From Reyranella soli (GTDB taxonomy: Bacteria > Pseudomonadota > Alphaproteobacteria > Reyranellales > Reyranellaceae), in the NCBI RefSeq assembly GCF_007992495.1, contig NZ_BKAJ01000021.1:1-64000 (forward strand): DNA of 64,000 nucleotides. Direction: 5' to 3'. This document shows positions 50,361 through 59,218 of the stretch, one piece after another. Below the pieces are notes generated by a model. That model searched no databases. It was not told the DNA's origin and was given only the letters and a program-made list of their open reading frames with translations. The position numbers and the translations under genes are program-made. Each line of letters begins with the position of its first letter. Position 1 is the stretch's first letter.

Positions 50361-51407
50361 GGATACGCGGTTACCCCGGTGCCTTTCCAGGCGGCCTTCC
50401 AGCTCGAGAGCCAGCAGGACCTCCGCCACAGCGGCGGCGGACACTTGGCATCGACGTACCAGTTCGTCAACCAGGGTGGGTACCGACCCCAGGGCAGACA
50501 CCACCTTTTGGGCCTCCGGGTGGGCCGATTTTTCCCTTGGTTTGACAGGGACTTGGGGCCCGGACCGTGGCGGCTGGAGCACACTCAGAATATCCTTGAT
50601 GTCGCGGGTCAAAATAGCCCCATCACGGATAAGGCTATTGGATCCGGCATACCGAGGGTCGGCCGGCGAGCCCGGGACGACGAAGACGTCGCGACCCTGT
50701 TCCGCGGCCCGGTGGGCGGTGATCAGGGAGCCCGAACGGGCGGCCGCCTCGATGACCACGACACCCTTCGACATGCCGCTGACGATGCGGTTGCGGCGGG
50801 GAAAGGCGCGGGCCACGGGCGGCGCACCCCAGGGGGATTCGCTCAGCAGCAGGCCATCGCCGGCGATGGCGGCATGCAGGCCGGCGTTCTGGGGTGGGTA
50901 GACCTGGTCAATGCCGCCGGCCAGCACGGCGACGGTGCCGGTGGCCAGCGCAGCCTGATGGGCGGCGGCATCGATGCCGCGCGCCAGGCCGGAGGCGACG
51001 ACGAAGCCCGCTGCGCCCAGCGACCCTGCCAGTTCCCCGGCAAGACGGCACGCCGCCAGGGACGCCTCACGCGCGCCCACGACGGCGAGGGTCGGCCGGC
51101 CGAGCAGGCCGAGATCGCCGATGGCCGACAGCACCGCCGGCGCATCCGGCAGGGTGGCGAGCGCCGGCGGATAGGCCGGATCGCCGAACACCAGGAAGCG
51201 GCCGCCGGCCTTGGCCAGGGCATCTTCCTCGCGGGCGATGGCGGCATCGCCGATCGTGGCCAACCGCGCACAGGCGGCGTGCGCCGAGCCGAAGTGAGCC
51301 AGCGCTTCGTGGAAGGTCACCGGCCCGATCCGGGCGCTGCGTGCCAGCCGCAGCCGGGCGCGTCGTTCGCCGGGGTCGAGCTCGGCGGTGAGGGGGCCGT
51401 CGAACAT
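50352..51407 (-). CDS. dprA: DNA-processing protein DprA
   Basis: 351 residues. It binds single-stranded DNA and loads RecA during natural transformation. An N-terminal helical domain is followed by the Rossmann-like DprA core with VVGAREAS, GLARGIDAAAHQAAL, VLAGGIDQVYPPQN and SESPWGAPP, and a C-terminal winged helix (about 285-350). It directly precedes topA and lies downstream of the dipeptide-type importer; plsY, its usual upstream neighbour, is about 7.8 kb away. Confidence 0.93.
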   Translation of the reverse strand: MFDGPLTAELDPGERRARLRLARSARIGPVTFHEALAHFGSAHAACARLATIGDAAIAREEDALAKAGGRFLVFGDPAYPPALATLPDAPAVLSAIGDLGLLGRPTLAVVGAREASLAACRLAGELAGSLGAAGFVVASGLARGIDAAAHQAALATGTVAVLAGGIDQVYPPQNAGLHAAIAGDGLLLSESPWGAPPVARAFPRRNRIVSGMSKGVVVIEAAARSGSLITAHRAAEQGRDVFVVPGSPADPRYAGSNSLIRDGAILTRDIKDILSVLQPPRSGPQVPVKPREKSAHPEAQKVVSALGSVPTLVDELVRRCQVSAAAVAEVLLALELEGRLERHRGNRVSLI

Positions 51408-51458
51408 GACGCGACACTACGCGCGAGTCGTCACCATGTAAATCAACCGTCAGTAGAA

Positions 51459-52379
51459 TCAGCGCAGCTTGGGATTGAGCGCGTCGCGCAGCCAGTCGCC
51501 CAGGATGTTCACGGAGAGCGACAGGATGACCAGCGCAAAGACCGGGAAGATCACGATCCACCATTCGCCGGAGAACAGGAAGGCATTGCCGATGCGAATG
51601 AGCGTGCCGAGCGACGGCTGGGTGGCCGGCATGCCGACGCCGAGATAGGAGAGCGAGGCCTCGGCGATGACGGCGAGCGCCAGCTCGATGGTGGCGATCA
51701 CCAGCACCGGTCCCCAGGCGTTGGGCAGCACATGGGCGAGCGCAATGCGTGCGCCCGGCACGCCGATGATGCGCGCGGCGTTGACGTAGTCCTTGTGCTT
51801 TTCAGCGAGCGTGGTGGCGCGGGTGACGCGCGCAAATTGCGGCCAGTAGGCGACGCCGATCGAGATCACCAGCACCCAGATGGCGATCTCATCATGCACG
51901 TGCTTCGGCAGGGCGGCGCGCGCCACGCCGTCGAGCGTGAGGGCGATCAGGATGGCAGGCACGGTGAGCTGGATGTCGGCCAGCCGCATGATGATCGCCT
52001 CGACCCAGCCGCCGCGGAAACCGGCGAGCAGGCCCAGCAGCACGCCCGTGGTCACCGACAGCACGATGGCCGCGAGCCCGATCATGAGCGACACGCGCGT
52101 GCCGTAGAGGATGGCCGACAGCACGTCGCGGCCCTGATTGTCGGTGCCCAGCAGATGGGCGGCGCTGCCGCCCGAGTTCCAGGCCGGCGGCGTGAAAGCG
52201 TCCATGAGGTTGAGCGACTTCACGTCGAACGGATTGTAGGGCGCGACCCAGGGCGCGAAGATCGCGCCCATGAAGAAGAGCACCGTGACGACGGCGGCGA
52301 CGACCGTCGTGGGCGAGCGGCGGAAGCTCCACCAGATGTCGGAGTCGCGGAAGCGGGCGAGGGCCGTCGTGTCAGCCAT
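51459..52379 (-). CDS. DppC-type peptide ABC transporter permease
   Basis: 306 residues, inner-membrane permease of a dipeptide/nickel/oligopeptide importer. It shows LLGTDNQGRDVLSAILYGTRVSL and the EAA-loop AARIIGVPGARIALAHVLPNAW. Its ATG abuts the stop of the MFS gene (TGAATG overlap), so all genes back to dppA are probably one transcript. No ATPase genes (DppD or DppF) follow it; the next gene is dprA. Confidence 0.9.
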   Translation of the reverse strand: MADTTALARFRDSDIWWSFRRSPTTVVAAVVTVLFFMGAIFAPWVAPYNPFDVKSLNLMDAFTPPAWNSGGSAAHLLGTDNQGRDVLSAILYGTRVSLMIGLAAIVLSVTTGVLLGLLAGFRGGWVEAIIMRLADIQLTVPAILIALTLDGVARAALPKHVHDEIAIWVLVISIGVAYWPQFARVTRATTLAEKHKDYVNAARIIGVPGARIALAHVLPNAWGPVLVIATIELALAVIAEASLSYLGVGMPATQPSLGTLIRIGNAFLFSGEWWIVIFPVFALVILSLSVNILGDWLRDALNPKLR

Positions 52380-53564
52380 TCAGGTCACCTTGCGGCCAGC
52401 AGCGCGGCGTCCGGCGAGGGCGCCGGCCGCGCTCAGCACCGCCAGCACGGCGGCCAGCGGGCCGAAGCCTTCGAAGCCTACCCAACCAATCATGGCCGCG
52501 CCAAGGGCCGCGGCGCCGATCCAGCCGATGCTGGCCGAGGAGCTGTTCAGCCCGAGCACCGTGCCGCGCACGTCGTCGGGCACGTTGGCGAGGGCGGCCA
52601 TGTAGGCCGGCCGGCCGAGCGCATTCAGCAGGACATAGAGGAAGCCGAGCGCCACCGAGATCTCGGCGCTGGGGTGCCACATGAAGAGGACGAGGGCGGC
52701 AACCGCCGACAGGGCCATGGCGACGGCGAAGGTCAGCAGGCGATCGCGGAAGCGGTCGGCGATCTGGCCGCCGAGCACGGTGCCGGCGACGCTGCCGATG
52801 GCGAAGATCGCCAGCGGTATGGCGAGCTCGGCCAGCGTCAGGCCGTAGGTCGCCTGAAGGAAGGCGGCGAAGTAGGTGACGGCGAGGCCATAGCAGATGC
52901 GCTCGAAGATGCCGGTGGTCAGCAGCCCGATCACGCGCTTCGACAGGGCGTCCCTGATCGATGGGCGCACGACCCCGCGCATGTGGCCGGCCGAGCCGCG
53001 ACCCACGGTGATCAACATGCTGACGCTGGCGGCCAGTGCGAGGGCGCCGACGCAGATCAGCCAGCCGCGCCAGCCGATCAGCGAGCCCACCGCGGCGGCC
53101 ATCGGTACCCCGACGAGCAGCGTCAGCGACTGGCCGCTCATCACCCAGCCCAGCGCCCGGCCGCGCTGGGCGTCGGGCACGCGACCGGAGAGCTCGGCAT
53201 AGGCCGCGGCGGTGAAGGCGCCGCAGAAGCCGCCGCCGATCGTGGCCCAGACGGCGACCCAGAAGAACGAGCCCGCCAGCGCCTGGCCGACCAGCGCCAG
53301 GGCCAGCCCGAACAGCGAACCCACCAGCATCAGCCGGCGGCCCATGACATCGGCCAGCCAGCCGGCGGCCGCGGACGAGACGCCCCACGCCGTCGCCGTC
53401 AGCGATATGAGGTTGGCGACCAGCGGCATGCTGACCGAGAGGTCGCGCGCCATGTCGATCAGGAAGGGCGCGCGGGTGGTGCCGCTCGAGGTGCAGGCGA
53501 ACATGCCGAGAGAGGCAGCGCCGATCAGGGCCCAGGGCAGGGCCGCCTCAACGTTCTGTTTCAT
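52380..53564 (-). CDS. MFS transporter embedded between the two peptide permease genes
   Basis: 394 residues, about 12 transmembrane helices, Tyr- and Cys-poor loops and the MFS motif A region GWLADVMGRRLMLVG. It begins 3 bp after the dppB-type stop and its stop overlaps the dppC-type ATG, so it is translated in the middle of an ABC operon. MFS exporters of small molecules (peptides, amino acids, drugs) have this look; it does not belong to any known ABC architecture. Function unknown. Confidence 0.85.
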   Translation of the reverse strand: MKQNVEAALPWALIGAASLGMFACTSSGTTRAPFLIDMARDLSVSMPLVANLISLTATAWGVSSAAAGWLADVMGRRLMLVGSLFGLALALVGQALAGSFFWVAVWATIGGGFCGAFTAAAYAELSGRVPDAQRGRALGWVMSGQSLTLLVGVPMAAAVGSLIGWRGWLICVGALALAASVSMLITVGRGSAGHMRGVVRPSIRDALSKRVIGLLTTGIFERICYGLAVTYFAAFLQATYGLTLAELAIPLAIFAIGSVAGTVLGGQIADRFRDRLLTFAVAMALSAVAALVLFMWHPSAEISVALGFLYVLLNALGRPAYMAALANVPDDVRGTVLGLNSSSASIGWIGAAALGAAMIGWVGFEGFGPLAAVLAVLSAAGALAGRRAAGRKVT

Positions 53565-53567
53565 ACG

Positions 53568-54596
53568 TCAGCCGCCTGCCGTGCCGACTTGCGCGCGATC
53601 GAGCCTGAGGCGCGGATCGATCGCGGCATAAAGAAGATCGACGAAGAAGTTTATGGTGACGAAGATAAGCGAGACCATGACGAGATACGCCGCCATCACA
53701 GGGATGTCGGCGAACTGCACCGACTGGATGAAGAGCTGGCCCATGCCCGGCCACTGGAACACCGTCTCGGTGATGATCGAAAAGGCGATCAGGCCGCCGA
53801 CCTGGATGCCGATCACGGTGATGACGGGCAACAGCGTGTTCTTGAGCGCGTGCCGGAAGTGCACGGCGCGATTGGTGAGGCCGCGGGCGCGCGCGAACTT
53901 GATGTAGTCGGTGCGCAGCACCTCCAGCATCTGCGAGCGCACCAGGCGCAGCACCAGGGTCATCTGGAACAGGCTGAGGGTGACGGCCGGCAGCACGATC
54001 GCCTTGAGACCACTCGCCGTCAGCAGGCCGGTGGTCCAGCCGCCGATCTTCTCGGTCTCGCCGCGACCGAAGGAGGGGAAGCACCAGTCGCCCGGCAGGC
54101 CGACCGCCGGCGCCCAGGTCTTGCACTCCACGGAGAAGACGTAGATCAGCAGGATGCCGATCACGAAGGTCGGCATGGCGACGCCCGCCAGCGAGAAGGT
54201 CATGACCGCCTGGCTGTCGATGGTGTTGCGCCTGAGTGCGGTCAGCACGCCCAGCGGAATGCCCATGGCGAGCGCCAGCAGGGCGGCCGCCGCCACCAGC
54301 TCGAGCGTCGCGGGCATGCGCTCGACGATCAGGTCGGAGACCGGCCGCGCCAGGCGATAGCTCTTGCCGAAATTGCCGTGAGCCGCGTTGACCAGGAAGC
54401 GCAGAAACTGCATGCCGACCGAGTCCTCAAGTCCGAGCTCGGTGCGCATCTCCTCGCGGTCGGCCGCCGTCGCCTCCTGGCCGACCATGTTGCTCACCGG
54501 GTCGCCCACGAAGTTGAACAGCACGAAGCACAGGAACGACACCGCCAGCATGACGGCGACGGATTGCAGGAGGCGGGAAACGATAAAAGCCAGCAT
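53568..54596 (-). CDS. DppB-type peptide ABC transporter permease
   Basis: 342 residues, inner-membrane permease with the family opening FIVSRLLQSVAVMLAVSF and the EAA-loop RGLTNRAVHFRHALKNTLLPVI. The ATG at 54596 lies inside a perfect 12-bp hairpin. The order dppA-dppB-MFS-dppC is unusual because an unrelated gene splits the permease pair. Confidence 0.9.
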   Translation of the reverse strand: MLAFIVSRLLQSVAVMLAVSFLCFVLFNFVGDPVSNMVGQEATAADREEMRTELGLEDSVGMQFLRFLVNAAHGNFGKSYRLARPVSDLIVERMPATLELVAAAALLALAMGIPLGVLTALRRNTIDSQAVMTFSLAGVAMPTFVIGILLIYVFSVECKTWAPAVGLPGDWCFPSFGRGETEKIGGWTTGLLTASGLKAIVLPAVTLSLFQMTLVLRLVRSQMLEVLRTDYIKFARARGLTNRAVHFRHALKNTLLPVITVIGIQVGGLIAFSIITETVFQWPGMGQLFIQSVQFADIPVMAAYLVMVSLIFVTINFFVDLLYAAIDPRLRLDRAQVGTAGG

Positions 54597-54611
54597 CGGT
54601 GCTGGCTTTTA
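54584..54611 (-). promoter_or_regulatory. 12-bp perfect hairpin over the dppB start, terminator-like
   Basis: On the minus strand: TAAAAGCCAGCA, loop CCGA, TGCTGGCTTTTA. The dppB start codon ATG straddles loop and right arm, and the arm ends in TTTTA, so transcripts leaving dppA would meet an intrinsic-terminator-like structure. It could reduce permease expression relative to the binding protein, or hide the dppB start. Confidence 0.7.
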
Positions 54612-54632
54612 CCTCGGTTCAGGCCGTTTGGC

Positions 54633-56213
54633 TCACTTCATCTTCGAGTATTTGAAGTTGGGCGAGTCGTTGGCGAAGATCGGGATCGTCACCTTGTCGC
54701 TCATCGACCAGACGATCAGCTGGTGGTGCAACGGCAGGTACGGCATGTCCTCGATCGCGAGTTTCCAGGCGTCGGCGATCATCTTGTCGCGCTTGGCTTG
54801 GTCGACCTCCTTCAGGATGCAGTCGGTGAGCTCGTCCATCTTGGCGTTGGAGTAGTTGGTGAGGTTGTAGCCGCCCACCTTCTTGGCCGCGTCGTTGGTC
54901 TGGTACAGGTATGTGAAGACATAGTGCGAATCGAGCGTCGGCACGCCCCAGCCCAGCAGGAAGAAGCTCGAATCCTTCTTCTGGATCTTGGGGAAGTGCA
55001 GCGTCTTGGAGCGCGCCTGCAGGTCGACCTTGATGCCGATCTGCGCCAGCATGCCGGTGACCGCCTGGCAGATCTGCTCGTCGTTGTTGTAGCGGTCGTT
55101 GGGACAGTCCAGCACCACCGAGAAGCCGTTGGGATAGCCCGCATCGGCCATCAGCTTCTTGGCCGAGGCGACGTCGAACTTCAGGCGCTTGTCGAGATCC
55201 TTGGTGTAGCCGTGCACGCCGGGCGAGGTGACGAGGCCGGCGGGCGCCGCGAAGTTGCGCATCACCTTGGCCTTGATCGCGTCGATGTCGATCGCCTGGT
55301 ACATCGCCTGGCGCACGCGCTTGTCGGCGAACGGGTTCTTGCCCTTGACGTCGGAGTACTTGAGCTCGGCGGCCCCCATATCGAGGCCGAGGAAGATCGA
55401 GCGGACCTGCGCGGTCTCCTCGGTCTTGAGTCCCGGTGTCTGCTTGATGCGCGCGATATCCTGCAGGGGCGCGTCGAGCACGAAGTCGACCTGGCCCGAG
55501 ATCAGCGCGGCGACTCGCGTCGCCGGCTCCTTGATCGGCGTGTACACCAGTTCGTCAGGAGACGCCGGGAAGTCCTTGGCGCCCCAATAGGTGGGGTTCT
55601 TGGCCATCACCGTCTTCACGTCGGGATCGCGCTGCTTCACCGTGAAGGCGCCGGTGCCCATGGCGTTGCGCACCGCGTAGGTCTCTTCCTTGTCCTTGAA
55701 GCTCTGCGGCTTGGTGACGTTGTGCTTCTCGGCCCACGCCTTGGACATGATCAGGATCGACGACGCGTAGTCGGGCAGGATGGGGTTGGGCCCGTTGGTG
55801 ATGATGTGCACGGTCAGCGGATCGATCGCCTTCACCTCCTTGATCGAGGAGATGTAGGCGCGGAAGTCCGACGTCGGCGCCAGGGCGCGATTGTAGCTGA
55901 AGACCACGTCGTCGGCGGTGAACGGCGTGCCGTCGCTGAACTTCACGTCGGGCCTGAGCTTGAACTCCCAGGTGTCGGGCGCGATCGCCTTCCACGACAG
56001 CGCCAGCGCCGGCACCTTGGAAAGCGACGGATCGCGGCTGATCAGCGGCTCATAGACATGGGCGTTCATCCCCGAGGTCGGGCCCTCGTTCTGGGCATGC
56101 GGGTCCAGCGTGAGGGCGTCGCCCTGGCTGGCCCAGCGCAATGTCTTGGCGTCGGCGACCGACGCCGCGCACAGGGCCGCGGCGGCCAGGGCCGCGATAC
56201 GAGCAACGAACAT
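54633..56213 (-). CDS. DppA-type peptide ABC transporter binding protein
   Basis: 526 residues, SBP family 5. The signal peptide covers about 1-22 (ARIAALAAAALCAASVADA). The mature protein begins KTLRWASQGDALTLDPHAQNE and has the WEFKLRPDVKFSDGTPFTADDV block of dipeptide/oligopeptide/nickel binding proteins. The ATG at 56213 has AGGAGG upstream. Divergent from the binding-protein gene at 56306. The ligand is unspecified. Confidence 0.9.
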   Translation of the reverse strand: MFVARIAALAAAALCAASVADAKTLRWASQGDALTLDPHAQNEGPTSGMNAHVYEPLISRDPSLSKVPALALSWKAIAPDTWEFKLRPDVKFSDGTPFTADDVVFSYNRALAPTSDFRAYISSIKEVKAIDPLTVHIITNGPNPILPDYASSILIMSKAWAEKHNVTKPQSFKDKEETYAVRNAMGTGAFTVKQRDPDVKTVMAKNPTYWGAKDFPASPDELVYTPIKEPATRVAALISGQVDFVLDAPLQDIARIKQTPGLKTEETAQVRSIFLGLDMGAAELKYSDVKGKNPFADKRVRQAMYQAIDIDAIKAKVMRNFAAPAGLVTSPGVHGYTKDLDKRLKFDVASAKKLMADAGYPNGFSVVLDCPNDRYNNDEQICQAVTGMLAQIGIKVDLQARSKTLHFPKIQKKDSSFFLLGWGVPTLDSHYVFTYLYQTNDAAKKVGGYNLTNYSNAKMDELTDCILKEVDQAKRDKMIADAWKLAIEDMPYLPLHHQLIVWSMSDKVTIPIFANDSPNFKYSKMK

Positions 56214-56305
56214 GGAAACTGCCTCCTGCAGTTGTTGTGTAGTGACCCTAGCGACGCGCTGGCTGGTGATCAATGTTATGTGTGGGAAGAAGAGGGAAGA
56301 CAGCG

Positions 56306-57322
56306 ATGAGAAGCTTGATGATGGCGGTCCTTCTGGCGCTCGGTGCGACGGCCGCGGCGGCGCAGGACCGTGTCCGGCTGGAAGTCTATTCGACCCTCGA
56401 GGTCGAGAACCTGAAGGACTTCAAGCAGGCATTCGAAGCCGAGAACCGCGACATCGAGATCCTGTGGAACCGCGATTCGACGGGCGTGCTCACTGCCCGC
56501 ATCCTGGCCGAGCAGGGCGCGCAGCGCGGCGATGCCATCTGGGGGCTGGCCGTCACCTCGATGCTGCTGCTCGACAAGCGCGGCCTGCTCGAGCCCTACG
56601 CGCCCAAGAACCTCACCAACATCAAGCCGGCTTTCCGCGATCCGGCCAATCCGCCGGCCTGGGTCGGCATGGAAGCGTGGGTAGCCGCGGTCTGCTTCAA
56701 TACGATAGAGGCGACCAAGCTCGGCCTGCCCAAGCCCGCCTCGTGGTTCGACCTCCTCGATCCGCGCTTCAAGGGCAAGCTCACCATGCCCCATCCGGCC
56801 TCGTCGGGGACCGGCTACTTCCATGTCTCGGCCTGGATCCAGATGTTCGGCGAGGACAAGGCCTGGGCGTTCATGGACAAGCTGCACGACAACATCGCCG
56901 TCTACGAGCATTCGGGTACGCGGCCGTGCCGGCATGCCGCCTCGGGCGAGTTCCCGCTCGGCATCGCCTATGAGCTTGCCGCCGCCAACGCCCGCCAGAA
57001 AGGCGCGCCGATCGAGGGGCTGGTGATGAAGGAGGGCGGCGGCTGGGACATGGACGCCGCCGCCATCCTGCGCGGCACCAAGAAGCCCGAGGCGGCGCGC
57101 CGGCTGATGGACTTCGCCGCGAGCCGCAAGGCTAACGAGCTCTATGCCTCGTTCGTCAGCCAGGTCGCCATGCCGGGCATTGCCAGCAACATCCCCGACT
57201 ATCCCGCCGGCGTCGCCGAATCGATGATCAAGAACGACTTCGCCTGGGCCTCCGCGAACCGCACCCGGATCCTGGAGGAATGGGCGCGGCGCTATGACGG
57301 CAAGGCGGCCAAGAAGAACTGA
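56306..57322 (+). CDS. Orphan extracellular solute-binding protein (Fe3+/2-aminoethylphosphonate type)
   Basis: 338 residues with a signal peptide (about 1-19, ALGATAAAAQ). The pattern YSTLEVENLKDFKQAFEAEN, RILAEQGAQRGDAIWGLA, WFDLLDPRFKGKLTMPHPASSGTG is that of the Fe3+/thiamine/phosphonate class of binding proteins and most like the PhnS-type. No permease or ATPase lies next to it: its neighbours are a peptide-type binding protein (divergent) and an FAD oxidase. It would need partners encoded elsewhere. The ATG at 56306 has GAGGGA upstream. Confidence 0.82.
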   Translation: MRSLMMAVLLALGATAAAAQDRVRLEVYSTLEVENLKDFKQAFEAENRDIEILWNRDSTGVLTARILAEQGAQRGDAIWGLAVTSMLLLDKRGLLEPYAPKNLTNIKPAFRDPANPPAWVGMEAWVAAVCFNTIEATKLGLPKPASWFDLLDPRFKGKLTMPHPASSGTGYFHVSAWIQMFGEDKAWAFMDKLHDNIAVYEHSGTRPCRHAASGEFPLGIAYELAAANARQKGAPIEGLVMKEGGGWDMDAAAILRGTKKPEAARRLMDFAASRKANELYASFVSQVAMPGIASNIPDYPAGVAESMIKNDFAWASANRTRILEEWARRYDGKAAKKN

Positions 57323-57435
57323 CCGGTCGTCCTTTGTCGCTCGCCGGTCGTCCCGCGGGCCGCGCCGGTCGTCACAATTCGAGGCCTCATCGTCGAATCG
57401 AAGGGTAGTCAGTGGGCCTCAACGCGAGGACCGCC

Positions 57436-59214
57436 ATGTACCGACGCCAACTGATGATGCTTGCCGGAAGTCTGCCCCTGATGTCGACCGCCTACGCCCA
57501 GCCTACGCGCCGCAGCCGTCCCGGCGATCCTTCCTGGCCGTCGGCTGCCCAATGGCAGGAACTGAACGCCCAGGTGGGTGGCCAGCTGGTCCAGGTGACG
57601 CCGCCGCTCGATGCCTGCCGGGCGGCGCCGGCCAGTGCGGAGTGCACCGCCTTCTTCAAAGGCCTGAAGAACCCCTGGCTGATCGGCGACAACGTCGCGT
57701 TGACCCAGACCAGCGGCTGGGTCGATGCCTGGACGTCGACGCCCAGCGCCTATGCGGTGGCAGCGCGCAATGCCGCCGACGTCGCGGCCGCGGTCAACTT
57801 CGCGCGAACCCATCGCCTGCGGCTAGCGGTGAAGGGCGGCGGCCACTCCTACCAGGGGACCTCCAACGCGCCCGATTCGCTGCTGGTCTGGACGCGCGCC
57901 ATGAACCGCATCGAGCTGCACGACGCCTTCGTCGGTCAGGGCTGCAGCGACCGCCCGCAGCCCGCGGTGTCGCTGGGCGCCGGCGTGGTCTGGCTGCAGG
58001 CCTATGACGCGGTCTCCAAGGCCGGGCGCTATGTGCAGGGCGGCGGCTGCACCACAGTGGGTGTCGCTGGCCTGATCCAGAGCGGCGGCTTCGGCACCTT
58101 CTCCAAGCGCTACGGCCTGGCGGCGGCCGGCCTGATCGAGGCCGAGGTGGTGACGGCCGACGGCACGGTGCGCATCGCCAATGCCTGCACCAATCCCGAC
58201 CTATTCTGGGCCTTGAAGGGCGGTGGCGGCGGCAGCTTCGGCATCGTCACGCGGCTGACGCTGCGCACGCGCGAGCTGCCCGAGTTCTTCGGCGCCATGT
58301 TCGTGAACGTGGCGGCCAAGTCGGACGCGGCCTACCGCGACTTGATCGAGCGCTTCGTCACATTCTATCGCGAAAAACTCTTCAATCCGCAGTGGGGCGA
58401 GCAGGTGACCTTCCGCCGCGACAACGTTTTAGGCGTCGCCATGGTGTTCCAGGGCCTCGACGGCGATGCCGCCAATGCCGTGTGGAAGCCATTCTTCGAC
58501 TGGCTGGCCGCGCGGCCCAACGACTTCGCGCTGCAGGCGCCGCCCTTCATCGCGGCCCTGCCGGCGCGGCATTTCTGGGACGCCGCGTTCCTGAAGGCGA
58601 ACGCGCCGGACTTCGTGCTGAACGACGACCGGCCCGGCGCGCCTTCGGGCAACGTGTTCTGGCGCTCCAACATCGGCGAGGCCGGCTGGTTCATCCAGGG
58701 CTACGAATCGGTGTGGATGCCGGGTCCGCTCATCGAGCCCGCCAACCAGCCGCGACTGGTCGATGCACTGTTCGCCGCGTCACGCCTATGGCGCGTCACG
58801 CTGCATTTCAACAAGGGTCTTGCCGGGGCGCCGGCGGAAGAAGTCGCCGCGGCGCGCGACACGGCGACCAATCCCGCGGCGGCGGACGCCTTCGCGCTCG
58901 CCATCAGCGCTTCGGAAGGGCCGCCGGCCTTTCCGGGCATTCCCGGTCACGAGCCCGACATTGCGCTGGCGAAGCGCAACGCCAAGAGCATCAACGCCGC
59001 CATGGACGAGCTGCGCAAGCTGGTGCCGAACCACGGCTCCTACGTCTCGGAGTCGAACTACTTCGAGCCCGACTGGCGTGGTGCCTTCTGGGGCGCCAAC
59101 TACGCGCGGCTAAGGCAGGTGAAAGACAAGTACGATCCCGACGGGCTGTTCTTCGTCCATCACGGCGTCGGCAGCGAAGATTTTAGCCCCGACGGCTTCA
59201 CCCGGCTGAAGTAG
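57436..59214 (+). CDS. Tat-exported berberine bridge enzyme-like FAD oxidase
   Basis: 592 residues. The N terminus YRRQLMMLAGSLPLMS is twin-arginine-like. The FAD-binding PCMH fold has GGGHSYQG with His137 and GGGCTTVG with Cys205, the two positions that attach FAD covalently in bicovalent BBE-type enzymes. The C terminus carries the BBE motif (YFEPDWRGAFWGANYARLRQ, YDPDGLFFVHHGVG). Such enzymes oxidise sugars, alcohols or aromatic compounds with oxygen or other acceptors. The ATG at 57436 has GAGGA upstream; GTG at 57412 is an alternative. Convergent with plsY at a 4-bp gap. Confidence 0.88.
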   Translation: MYRRQLMMLAGSLPLMSTAYAQPTRRSRPGDPSWPSAAQWQELNAQVGGQLVQVTPPLDACRAAPASAECTAFFKGLKNPWLIGDNVALTQTSGWVDAWTSTPSAYAVAARNAADVAAAVNFARTHRLRLAVKGGGHSYQGTSNAPDSLLVWTRAMNRIELHDAFVGQGCSDRPQPAVSLGAGVVWLQAYDAVSKAGRYVQGGGCTTVGVAGLIQSGGFGTFSKRYGLAAAGLIEAEVVTADGTVRIANACTNPDLFWALKGGGGGSFGIVTRLTLRTRELPEFFGAMFVNVAAKSDAAYRDLIERFVTFYREKLFNPQWGEQVTFRRDNVLGVAMVFQGLDGDAANAVWKPFFDWLAARPNDFALQAPPFIAALPARHFWDAAFLKANAPDFVLNDDRPGAPSGNVFWRSNIGEAGWFIQGYESVWMPGPLIEPANQPRLVDALFAASRLWRVTLHFNKGLAGAPAEEVAAARDTATNPAAADAFALAISASEGPPAFPGIPGHEPDIALAKRNAKSINAAMDELRKLVPNHGSYVSESNYFEPDWRGAFWGANYARLRQVKDKYDPDGLFFVHHGVGSEDFSPDGFTRLK

Positions 59215-59218
59215 CGCC

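Noticed and set aside
47187..56309. A 3040-codon open frame on the plus strand
   Set aside because: It runs antisense through rnr, topA, dprA and the peptide importer genes, all of which have clear protein families on the minus strand. Long antisense frames are expected in GC-rich genes; the translated sequence is low-complexity and matches nothing.
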